A DNA stretch of 20,189 nucleotides, from positions 1 through 20,189 of IMG/VR virus record IMGVR_UViG_3300017738_000738; one strand, written 5' to 3'. The stretch is from a virus. Below the pieces are notes generated by a model. It saw only the letters and a program-made list of their open reading frames with translations. It did not search any database and had not been told where the DNA came from. Shown here piece by piece: positions 9,001 to 15,244 of the stretch; position 1 is the first letter of the stretch; each line of letters opens with the position of its first letter. A program made the position numbers and the translations under genes.

Positions 9001-9684
9001 ACCAGCTTCAGGAATTGTTGAATAATATTCTTTTATTTTTTGCAATCCTGTTGCTTGTGTTTCAGGTGCAAAATCAAAAGTATCTACAACACGATAGCCA
9101 CCACCTTCTTGTGGTACAACTGTAGCTTGTCCTAAAAATGTTTTTAGATTGTAGTAAGGATTTTGTATTTTACTTGCTAAATCTCGAACAGACATATTGC
9201 TTGTCTTATCAACATCTGTATATTGGCTACCTTCAGAGGTTGTTTCATAATCTTTATATTCAATAAGATTAGGGTCTAGTCCTTGAGCTTTTTTTTCTGC
9301 AATTCTTTCTGATGTTTGACTACGAGCTACAACTTCTTTTAAAGCATCTAATTCTTTTGTTGATAAATCTTCTGCAGTTCTATCTTCATAAGGATTTAAA
9401 AATTGTCTTACATTAATTGGTAATATAGGTTCTCTTTTTTTTTCTACTATTTTCTTTTGTTTCTTTTTTTTCTTTGGTTTAATTACTTCTTTTTTTTCTT
9501 CAGGTATAACTCTTTCTACAGTAGATGCTTTCTTTTTTTTTGGTTGAGGTATAGTTAAACTTGCACCAGCTTGTATCTTATTAACATCTTTTATATTATT
9601 AGCTTCTGCTAAATCTTTTACAGATATACCTAGTTTTCTAGATATAGCACTAAGAGTATCTCCCTTTTTAATTTTATATTGCAT
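6067..9684 (-). CDS. LysM-domain, proline-rich large structural protein
   Basis: 1205 aa, starting at a TAATG overlap with the upstream gene. Residues 1-46 are a LysM peptidoglycan-binding domain (YKIKKGDTLSAISRKLGIS, then a NNIKDVNKIQAGASLTIP segment). Residues 48-83 are Lys-rich. Residues 175-205 (NPYYNLKTFLG, DTFDFAP) and 275-325 (MNIQEQTKNVA, GRYGDSMLLHVNPAEVKGL, NPQTGQPEAF) match widespread marine phage structural motifs. Residues about 325-405 are Gly/Ala-rich and hydrophobic. Residues 678-1015 are dominated by Pro, Met and Ile with runs such as PPPPTITPPITPP. Residues 1040-1205 form a compact acidic C-terminal domain (EFIVPADVVSMLGDGSSDAG, LYDMMDRVRKEKTGTTKQ). A virion protein contacting the cell wall during entry is plausible; the LysM assignment is firm and the rest is inference. 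Confidence 0.8.
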   Translation of the reverse strand: MQYKIKKGDTLSAISRKLGISVKDLAEANNIKDVNKIQAGASLTIPQPKKKKASTVERVIPEEKKEVIKPKKKKKQKKIVEKKREPILPINVRQFLNPYEDRTAEDLSTKELDALKEVVARSQTSERIAEKKAQGLDPNLIEYKDYETTSEGSQYTDVDKTSNMSVRDLASKIQNPYYNLKTFLGQATVVPQEGGGYRVVDTFDFAPETQATGLQKIKEYYSTIPEAGFNPYAQLRNFMGYFGPQEGTGQGGRSNINLSAIGGQTRYNFNKGGSMNIQEQTKNVAAQGRYGDSMLLHVNPAEVKGLAQAMPITVNPQTGQPEAFLPFIAPIAGSLIGSSLAGGAAASALGLGGLSSLAMGALGSGLAQTAVTGDLKQGMLAGLTGYGIGSALQGAAGAAGAGVGSDIATKGVTEAGRMGTEAGANAIARATQQAGAEAAATAAQSSGIQNLSTAFGNPTVSSNVVNPLVESALAPASFGGEMLAANAFTGAPVGGASTQFGSGMGNLMQGLTQPSAYIPMGIGMGGTSIIQSQEEFARQEAERQAQYDADRAEMYRNAPEPILYSANGGVTNFRGGGRSEDDDYTGGNLPQIFAPDRQAYQVNPDFMAGFAPETMYFNPSTVSAPASNLTRGGPPAGVDTYEGSKGGFGGMQASIAPQVSIDPFAAYTGPAPEGMKFTDVAPPPPTITPPITPPDGPPITPPIVPPYDPPFDFPINIPGIGGIGGGFGGLGNINLSGLADLDFSGIDFSQFNPNLKEQIDTGIGQDFMIKPPLDVPGGGLLDEIPDGRNFSIQRPDEMISPIAEPDFGMINMPAPGEINEPFIKDTPPPVLGGGPALDISAIPEREILQKPIMPPRREDFMSIDRLPDDRIESIGMPVAPIDTGIPPMPNEIGVPFTPPVSIAPPAMQEPMPVLDAPQPMPIAPQPIMQQPMPDAGMIVDDRDFRDSVGITPPPVNITGRDELIQGGFMPQPVLPQLELPTTPVSIPAITSPVMPQMPVDLGMIPAPSVNLPLPQTRIAGRPSPRAMARGRAEGGDTLKDIPADNKGLPNLPESVRNEMGFKQAGGETEVDPLITEVTAFILGESDNNEALNAFIQKYGNEAFMQLREQILQSLVPNAQTEGQIQGDGNGGMDDDLFGRIGNKERIAVSQDEFIVPADVVSMLGDGSSDAGSKELYDMMDRVRKEKTGTTKQAPRLANAGGLLPA
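7549..7653 (-). repeat. Polyproline tract within the LysM protein
   Basis: Residues 678-712 of the 1205-aa protein consist of short TPP/PP-containing units (PPPPTITPPITPP, PPITPPIVPPYDPP). On the plus strand this reads as repeated ggtggtgtgattggtgg-like blocks. Polyproline runs of this kind usually form an extended stalk and can stall ribosomes. Confidence 0.7.
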
Positions 9685-10022
9685 TATCTATCCTCTTTAG
9701 TTTCGCATCCAAACATATTAAAACTCATATCTACTGCACTTGTATAAACTTTTACAACATCTGTTTGGTTTAATGTTATACCTAAAACAATTGCCAAGGA
9801 ATCATTTGCAGCAACTGATTTATCGTAATATATATATTGTTTATCATCTGCACCTGCACCAGCTACATGAACACTTAATCTAAATGTTATTGCAGAACCT
9901 GTTCTATTAGCTGCAACTATTGAGCTAACAGTTGTTTGTGTCATGTTAGGCACAGTATAAAGAACAGTTGTGGTAGTTGCTGCTGGGTCTAGTTGACCTA
10001 ATACTTTAAGATTATCAGCCAT
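9684..10022 (-). CDS. Small beta-rich virion or tail-associated protein
   Basis: 112 aa. It overlaps the upstream gene by 8 bases and is joined to the LysM gene by TAATG. It begins MADNLKVLGQLDPAATTTTV, followed by a YTVPNMTQTTVSSIVAANRT segment and a YIYYDKSVAANDSL segment. This pattern (leader with 'LGQ..PAA', then 'LYTVP..T..vvSsi.v.Nrt' and 'i.yd..i..ndt') recurs in small phage proteins encoded beside tail genes, often predicted as beta-sandwich decoration or tail-fibre-associated proteins. No signal peptide or membrane segment is present. The exact role is unknown. Confidence 0.7.
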   Translation of the reverse strand: MADNLKVLGQLDPAATTTTVLYTVPNMTQTTVSSIVAANRTGSAITFRLSVHVAGAGADDKQYIYYDKSVAANDSLAIVLGITLNQTDVVKVYTSAVDMSFNMFGCETKEDR

Positions 10023-10218
10023 GCTTCATTCCCATTAATAAAAATTGATGTCGTTTAGATGCTTTGCTTGTAGTTGTTGATTGCATCCTTTGTATAGTAA
10101 CAATTTTATTGTTTAAATCTTCTATTGCTATTTCAATAGACCTTCTAGTTAATGCCTCATTATCAGAGTCATATTGCATATTAGGCAATGGTAATGCTAT
10201 CGTTTTGATATCAGCCAT
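10015..10218 (-). CDS. Small conserved structural-region protein, unknown function
   Basis: 67 aa, starting at a TAATG junction with the 621-aa protein and overlapping the next gene by 8 bases. It opens with MADIKTIALPLPNMQYDSDN, followed by a helical EALTRRSIEIAIEDLNNKIVTI segment and a basic tail (SKASKRHQF). The leader and helix resemble small proteins found directly downstream of this type of tail protein in marine phages. Strict translational coupling on both sides supports it as a real gene. It could be an assembly helper; nothing more can be said from sequence. Confidence 0.65.
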   Translation of the reverse strand: MADIKTIALPLPNMQYDSDNEALTRRSIEIAIEDLNNKIVTIQRMQSTTTSKASKRHQFLLMGMKHG

Positions 10219-12083
10219 TATCTTTTACCATCTGGTCTAATATCTAATCTAATATCACCTAATCGCCATCCATAATCACTAGCTTCGCTTGATATTCTAA
10301 CTGCTGCTTGTCTGCTTCTTGCTCTTGTATTTGCAAATGTTGATTGAGGAGTAACATTAATTGTTTGCAAAGTAGACAAGTCTTGTAATGGATAATCTCT
10401 ACCTTTTATAGTAAATGTAACTGTGTCTGAAGTAGTTTGTTGGTCTCTAAACTCTACATCAGGTATTAATCTAGATATAAATGTAAATTTTTCTCCATCT
10501 GGATTTAAGTCAAAGTCACTTGATTCTATAAAAGCTGTAAAATTATCTGCTCCATCGCCATGACCAACTTCATGTCTGTAAATGTAATTAGTATTAGTGC
10601 TATCATTTTTACTGCTAGCTAAAGGATTTTCATATACAGATGCTTCATCCCAGGCTGTTCTTACAAAATTATCAGTAGTTGTACCTATAGACCATGTGCC
10701 TTCTAAATAGTTATATAAAACATATTTGTCTATTTCTTTATTTGTGCCAGAAGGATAGAAAAACATTATTTCGTTTACTCCTTCATTAGCTGCTGCAAAT
10801 ACTTTAAATGCCTGGTCTTGGTTTAAATCAGATAAAACATAATCTAATACTGTACATGGTAATCTTTGCGTAGAACCTGAATAAACATGAAAGCCATCTC
10901 TATCCATAAAATATACTCTATTGTTTGCACTAACTGCTGCATTAGGAGATATTAAACTTGGACCTTCAGCTACTTCTGTAAATGAAAATATAAATGGTTC
11001 TCCAACAAAACGCATAGAAACAATACCTGCATCAGTCCATATAAGTATTTCTTGTCTTGTTCTAAGTGCTCCAATAATTATAGAGCCTGTTGATAGTTGA
11101 ACACCGCCAGCTTGGTTTGTTGCTGTTGGAGTCCAGTCTACTGCACTTTCTGTATCTGAAAATCTAACTAATAAAGGGTCAAGTTCAGAAGAACCTATTG
11201 GATTACAACCAAAAGCTATAACATGCTTGTCAACATCAGACATCATTATTTGCAATACTTTTGTAGGCACATCGCTAGCACCTGATTCTGCAGATAATAA
11301 AGTTGCTCTATCGCCAGTACCAGATGATTTATCCCAAAAATATATTTGGTCTGCTCTTGGTGCTGCAATTATATCGTCACCAAAATTATCTATTGACCAT
11401 AATCTTAATTGATTAGTAGATGTTAAATCACCTGCTGAACCAAATGTTCCAGCACCCCATGTATTTACACCCCAACCAGTACCTCTTACATAGACATCTA
11501 GTCCTGTATTTATTTGATATGCACCATCAACACCAGAACCACCATTACCTGAATCAGAACTATTTGCTGTTACTTCATCACCAGATGTATCTTTTGCAAT
11601 AATAGTATAAGTATCTTCGCTTGTTACTGTTTCTATTTGATATTCTTGATTTAATACATCAGCAGTAATTAAACCGCCTAAAGTAACTGCACCTGAAATT
11701 GTAACAAAATCTCCTGTAAGTGCTCCATGAGCATCGTCTGTTACAGTTAATGTGCTTGAACCATTAGTAGCAGAAAAGACAATACCATTCGTAGTAGTAG
11801 CCCTTATAGGAGTTATATCGTAAAAAACATTACCAGTTAAATTATATAATTTTTGATGTGTTCCTAAACCAATATAAGTATCACCACTTGCTGCTCTATA
11901 TGGATGTATCTTTCTTGCCGTGCCAATAAAACCATTCTCACTAAATTTAGTCCAGCCTCCTATTCTTTCAGGCTTTCCTTTTCTAAATCTAACTTTATCT
12001 GCATCAAACCAGCCACCTTCATTACTATAATTAGTACCTTCTTTATTTATGCCAGGTTTAAATACATACTTCATTAATGGCAT
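10218..12083 (-). CDS. Tail/stabilisation-type virion protein
   Basis: 621 aa, beginning MPLMKYVFKPGINKEGTNYS and continuing with an EGGWFDADKVRFRKGKPERI segment. This 'FKPGIN.e.T.Ys.EGGW.d.dkvRFR.G.PEkIGGW' opening marks a large family of podovirus-type tail proteins in environmental phages, probably equivalent to tail-tube or DNA-stabilisation (P22 gp10-like) proteins. The rest is beta-rich with repeated Trp/Gly strands and a Thr/Ser/Gly-rich insertion around residues 105-190. A GAGG-type ribosome site lies about 7 bases before the ATG. It starts 3 bases after the lysozyme stop, the boundary between lysis and structural genes. The virion role is well supported by family resemblance; its exact place in the tail is inferred. 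Confidence 0.75.
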   Translation of the reverse strand: MPLMKYVFKPGINKEGTNYSNEGGWFDADKVRFRKGKPERIGGWTKFSENGFIGTARKIHPYRAASGDTYIGLGTHQKLYNLTGNVFYDITPIRATTTNGIVFSATNGSSTLTVTDDAHGALTGDFVTISGAVTLGGLITADVLNQEYQIETVTSEDTYTIIAKDTSGDEVTANSSDSGNGGSGVDGAYQINTGLDVYVRGTGWGVNTWGAGTFGSAGDLTSTNQLRLWSIDNFGDDIIAAPRADQIYFWDKSSGTGDRATLLSAESGASDVPTKVLQIMMSDVDKHVIAFGCNPIGSSELDPLLVRFSDTESAVDWTPTATNQAGGVQLSTGSIIIGALRTRQEILIWTDAGIVSMRFVGEPFIFSFTEVAEGPSLISPNAAVSANNRVYFMDRDGFHVYSGSTQRLPCTVLDYVLSDLNQDQAFKVFAAANEGVNEIMFFYPSGTNKEIDKYVLYNYLEGTWSIGTTTDNFVRTAWDEASVYENPLASSKNDSTNTNYIYRHEVGHGDGADNFTAFIESSDFDLNPDGEKFTFISRLIPDVEFRDQQTTSDTVTFTIKGRDYPLQDLSTLQTINVTPQSTFANTRARSRQAAVRISSEASDYGWRLGDIRLDIRPDGKR

Positions 12084-12086
12084 TGG

Positions 12087-12560
12087 CTACACCTCATACC
12101 ATTCTTTGCCTTCAAACAATAAAGCTTCTGCTTCTCTGCGTCTTATTAAACCTTGTAAAACTTTTCCTCCAGCTTTATTCCAGCGTTTTATTTGACTAGG
12201 AGTAGTGTGATAATCACCAGCATTTAAAAGTTTTAATAAAGTTGAAGATTTTAAATTAGAAGGACCGAGATTAAATACCCATGCTACTAAAGCATCAAAT
12301 TGATTTTGATTTAATTCTACTTTTACCATGTCATTAATATAACCTTCATACTCATTCATTTCATGTAAGAGTAAATCTTCTGCTTCTTGCATAGTAATTT
12401 TCATACCATCTTCTACTGGCTTACCTTTATATTTTAGGCTGCCATATCCAATTGTTGCTTTATTTGCTGCACATCTATAAGAAACTGCATTACCATCATT
12501 GTCTGTAGGACAACCTTCAAATTTTTTAATAAGAGATAAACCTTCTTGTGATATATTCAT
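12087..12560 (-). CDS. Endolysin, T4-type lysozyme (GH24)
   Basis: 157 aa when started at ATG 12560 (MNISQEGLSLIKKFEG). This start is preferred because a GAGGA ribosome site sits 6-7 bases upstream and the longer frame would add 21 residues that overlap the upstream gene. Catalytic features of GH24 are visible: Glu15 in KKFEG, Cys30 in SYRC and Thr36 in the ATIGYG motif (the E-D/C-T triad, with Cys in place of Asp as in some P1-like lysozymes), plus the C-terminal GLIRRREAEALLF signature. There is no signal peptide, so release through a holin is expected. It hydrolyses peptidoglycan at the end of infection. The spanin genes lie directly upstream, giving a standard lysis order. Confidence 0.92.
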   Translation of the reverse strand: MNISQEGLSLIKKFEGCPTDNDGNAVSYRCAANKATIGYGSLKYKGKPVEDGMKITMQEAEDLLLHEMNEYEGYINDMVKVELNQNQFDALVAWVFNLGPSNLKSSTLLKLLNAGDYHTTPSQIKRWNKAGGKVLQGLIRRREAEALLFEGKEWYEV

Positions 12561-12564
12561 ATTT

Positions 12565-12945
12565 TTATTCCTCGTTATTTGTAGTAACTGTCCTATAATA
12601 GACAACAACTTCTTTAAGTTCATTCATATACCTTTTAAGCTCTTGCATATTGTAAGCCATTACCTCGTAATCAGGTATTGTCATAGCTAAAAAAACTAAT
12701 TCACCTTCTTGTTTTTCTATTCTAGCAAGTTGTTCTTCCCAATTGTCAGGAGTAACAACAATCCACATAGGTTCTTTTAGGTCAATTTCTCTAGGCATAA
12801 CTGGTTGCACTATAGTTCTGTCTAGTGGTTTTGCTGTAACTTGTATTTCTTTAGTTGGAATTAGGCTGCAACTGCAAACCATCATCAAGGTTATCAACAA
12901 CATTGCTGATTTTCTCGATGTCTTCCATAATGTGTTTTGTTCCAT
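12565..12945 (-). CDS. o-spanin-like outer-membrane lipoprotein
   Basis: 126 aa. The N-terminus (WKTSRKSAMLLITLMMVCSC) is a basic region, a hydrophobic core and a lipobox ending at Cys26 (V-C-S-C). The mature part begins with Pro-containing extended sequence (PTKEIQVTAKPLD, QPVMPREIDLKEP), as in o-spanins, and then a WIVVTPDNWEEQL segment followed by a helix (MQELKRYMNELKEVVVYYR). The gene starts inside the 3' end of the i-spanin gene in another frame (95-base overlap), the Rz/Rz1 arrangement. It is longer than classical Rz1, because a distinct C-terminal domain seen in marine phage lipoproteins of this kind follows the Pro-rich part. It would pair with the i-spanin to fuse inner and outer membranes after lysozyme action. 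The spanin role is inferred from architecture. Confidence 0.75.
   Translation of the reverse strand: MEQNTLWKTSRKSAMLLITLMMVCSCSLIPTKEIQVTAKPLDRTIVQPVMPREIDLKEPMWIVVTPDNWEEQLARIEKQEGELVFLAMTIPDYEVMAYNMQELKRYMNELKEVVVYYRTVTTNNEE
12567..12573 (-). promoter_or_regulatory. Ribosome binding site deciding the lysozyme start
   Basis: GAGGAAT on the minus strand ends 6 bases before ATG 12560 and is formed by the last codons and stop of the o-spanin gene. No comparable site precedes the longer in-frame ATG at 12623, so the shorter lysozyme is preferred. Confidence 0.7.
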
Positions 12946-13246
12946 TATTTATTTTTCTCTCCATTTCTACTGGGTCTGCCAGTATTTTTGCAGATAATTC
13001 ATAGTCTTTTATAAACTGAGTATATCTATTAAGTTCTCTTTGAGCTGCTTGACTTTTAACTGTAAGTTCATTTAGTTGAGTTGTTTGTAAAAGAAAGTCA
13101 TTTTGTAAATTTTGTATAGCTTCTTCTTGTGTAGCTATAGCACCTTCTAAAGCAAGGTTATTAGATTTAAGTGTAGTGTTTTCTTGATATAACCAATAAC
13201 AACCTAAACTTAAAACTAAAATTATGCCTATAAATATTTGTTGCAT
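12851..13246 (-). CDS. i-spanin-like protein (TM plus coiled coil)
   Basis: 131 aa. An N-terminal transmembrane segment (residues about 3-20, IFIGIILVLSLGCYWLY) is followed by a long periplasmic helix with heptad character (residues 21-100, Asn/Gln/Glu/Leu-rich). This is the Rz topology. A GAGGA ribosome site lies 7 bases before the ATG, which overlaps the upstream stop as TAATG. The last 95 bases also encode the signal peptide of the o-spanin. Position immediately before the o-spanin and lysozyme supports the assignment. Sequence similarity to classical Rz is not evident, which is normal for this fast-evolving function. Confidence 0.75.
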   Translation of the reverse strand: MQQIFIGIILVLSLGCYWLYQENTTLKSNNLALEGAIATQEEAIQNLQNDFLLQTTQLNELTVKSQAAQRELNRYTQFIKDYELSAKILADPVEMERKINNGTKHIMEDIEKISNVVDNLDDGLQLQPNSN

Positions 13247-13485
13247 TAAACATCCTCTATAATGTAATTAAGACCTGCAGAACTTCTATACTCTATAAGT
13301 TTATTATTTTCATCTCTAAATTTAAGATGTTTTTCTTTTTGTATTAATATCTTTTTAGTAATATAAGTTTTATCATCTGCATCACCATATTCTTTATTAA
13401 AAGATACTGTAACTTTATAGCGTGTCTTAAATTTCTCTAAAATCCATTTCCAAATTAATTTAATTTTATTGAGTATTTTGTTCAT
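13246..13485 (-). CDS. Small basic protein conserved in marine phages, unknown function
   Basis: 79 aa. An N-terminal basic amphipathic stretch (KILNKIKLIWKWILEKFKTR) precedes a beta-rich part (YKVTVSFNKEYGDADDKTY, ITKKILIQKEKHLKFRDENN) and ends SSAGLNYIIEDV. The layout 'Lys/Trp helix, then a strand pair, K..I..K.IK..D..g..iE..., then Y.I..' resembles short marine phage proteins I have seen without assigned function. It overlaps the cyclase gene by 20 bases and the i-spanin gene by one base, and lacks a clear ribosome site, so it is probably translated by coupling. Confidence 0.6.
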   Translation of the reverse strand: MNKILNKIKLIWKWILEKFKTRYKVTVSFNKEYGDADDKTYITKKILIQKEKHLKFRDENNKLIEYRSSAGLNYIIEDV

Positions 13486-15244
13486 AAGTAAATATTTTTA
13501 ATGGTTTAGATTTACCTTTTACCTCAATAGGTTCTAGTTCTTTTAAATGATAACCACATAAACTTTCAGTAGATTCTCCAATTAATAAATCTACATCTCT
13601 TTCTTTTGTAGAACTTTCTAATCTAGCTGCTGTATTAACAGCATCCCCAATAGCAGTATAATCAAATCTAGATTCTGAACCCATATTTCCAATTACTGCA
13701 TCTCCTGTATTTATACCTATACCAATAGCTATAGGTGGCAATCCTTCTTCTTGTAACTCTATATTAAGAATAGACATATTTTCTATAATATCAAAAGCAC
13801 ACTCGACTGCTATTTTAGGATGATTTATTAAATCTATAGGTGCATTAAATATAGCCATCATTGCATCGCCAATATATTTATCAACCATACCACCATGTTT
13901 TTGTACTGCGGATTGTTGTGCAGTTAAAGCTTTATTCATTATATAAGTTACTTTTTCTGGTTCGAGAGTTTCTGACATAGCGGTGAATCCCCTAACATCA
14001 GTAAATAAGAAGGTAGCATACTTTTTTTCTCCTCCTAACTTTAATAAGTCAGGGTTATTTTGTAATTGTTTAACCTGTCTTGGGTCAAGATAATGTTCAA
14101 ATTGTTTTTTAATTTGTTGTCTTAACTTGTATTGTTCTCTAAATCTTAAATAAAAAGCTATAGAAGCTGTTATAAATTGAGATATTAAAGTCCAACTTAC
14201 ATCTATAAGAATACCTTTTTGTATAAGATAATGTCCACTAAATGCCGTTATAAAAAATAATATACTGGTAAATAGTATTCCTGTCGTTATTCCTAAAATA
14301 TTTATTAACAACCACGCCAAAGCTACTGTTGTAATAAAGATTAATATTTCTGCAGCCAATGCCCAATCAGGAATATAAGGACTATCTTGTATTAATATAG
14401 ATTCTGCTAATGCAGCTTGTATTTTATGAGGTTCTAATAAACCAACTGGAGTAGCTATTTGTGGCATAACACCATTTGCAGTAACTCCAACTATTACAAA
14501 CTTACCATTTACATCCATTTCTTGTAAATCTGTTTGTGGTGTATCTATCCAACTAATCCATTTACGACCAAAACTATCTGTTTTTATTGGTGGTATTCCT
14601 CTTATTGATATTTCTTCTATACCATTATCATTAGTTTTTATAATGTAAGTTTTTACATTAAATAAAGATTTGTATATTTGCGTACCAAAAGCAGGAATCC
14701 AATTATTATCAGGTGTTTTTACTAAAAGAGGTATTCTTCTTACAAGTTGGTCAACTTCGGTGGGAGCAATGGCTAGACCCTGTAATGTATTATTTGTAAG
14801 AGTGTTCAGGTTTTCCTTAACTCCCAAAGATACTATACCACCATTATCTTCACCTTTCACTACTGTACCTGTAGGTTTAGGATATTTTCCTTTACCATCT
14901 TCAAACATAGCTATAACAGATGGTGCATACCCTAAAGACCTTGCAAAGTCTTCATCACCTCCCATTCTATCTGGTTGTGGAAAAGATATAACCCAGCCAA
15001 CACCAACAGCACCTTTACCTAAAATTTCCATTTGTATTTCAGCTAATCTTTGTCTAGGTAGTGGATATCCACCTTCACGCTCTACATCTTCTTCAGTTAT
15101 ATTGAGTATGACAAAGTTTCCTGATTCTTCTGGTGTTTCTATAAAAGTATCAAATATTTTTAATTTAAGTATTTCTGTTGGGGTAGACTGAAATACTAAA
15201 GGTAAACTTAGTATTATAAGTATTATGAATATTAACTTCTTCAT
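13466..15244 (-). CDS. CHASE2-domain membrane class III adenylate cyclase
   Basis: 592 aa. Residues 1-20 are a membrane anchor. Residues about 25-285 are a periplasmic CHASE2 sensor domain (FVILNITEEDVEREGGYPLP, then VGWVISFPQPDRMGGDEDFA). Three transmembrane helices follow at about 293-315, 318-338 and 343-363, then a linker helix. Residues about 405-585 form the cyclase domain. All key positions are present: metal Asp416 (FTDVRGF) and Asp460 (KYIGDAMMAIF), adenine-site Lys456 and Thr530, and transition-state Asn537 and Arg541 (AIGDAVNTAARLES). The Lys/Thr pair points to class IIIb and to ATP as substrate. It makes cAMP in response to an unknown periplasmic signal. The one-base TAATG junction with the FecR gene matches a pairing often seen in bacterial genomes. 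Such a full-length receptor cyclase is unusual in a phage. Confidence 0.93.
   Translation of the reverse strand: MKKLIFIILIILSLPLVFQSTPTEILKLKIFDTFIETPEESGNFVILNITEEDVEREGGYPLPRQRLAEIQMEILGKGAVGVGWVISFPQPDRMGGDEDFARSLGYAPSVIAMFEDGKGKYPKPTGTVVKGEDNGGIVSLGVKENLNTLTNNTLQGLAIAPTEVDQLVRRIPLLVKTPDNNWIPAFGTQIYKSLFNVKTYIIKTNDNGIEEISIRGIPPIKTDSFGRKWISWIDTPQTDLQEMDVNGKFVIVGVTANGVMPQIATPVGLLEPHKIQAALAESILIQDSPYIPDWALAAEILIFITTVALAWLLINILGITTGILFTSILFFITAFSGHYLIQKGILIDVSWTLISQFITASIAFYLRFREQYKLRQQIKKQFEHYLDPRQVKQLQNNPDLLKLGGEKKYATFLFTDVRGFTAMSETLEPEKVTYIMNKALTAQQSAVQKHGGMVDKYIGDAMMAIFNAPIDLINHPKIAVECAFDIIENMSILNIELQEEGLPPIAIGIGINTGDAVIGNMGSESRFDYTAIGDAVNTAARLESSTKERDVDLLIGESTESLCGYHLKELEPIEVKGKSKPLKIFTYEQNTQ

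Noticed and set aside
12560-12623. N-terminal extension of the lysozyme from ATG 12623
   Set aside because: It would overlap the o-spanin gene and has no ribosome site, while ATG 12560 has GAGGA at the right distance and gives the normal lysozyme N-terminus.
14670-15191. Long plus-strand open frame opposite the cyclase gene
   Set aside because: It lies fully antisense to the conserved CHASE2 domain, has no ribosome site and shows no recognisable motif. It exists because the minus-strand gene avoids certain codons.
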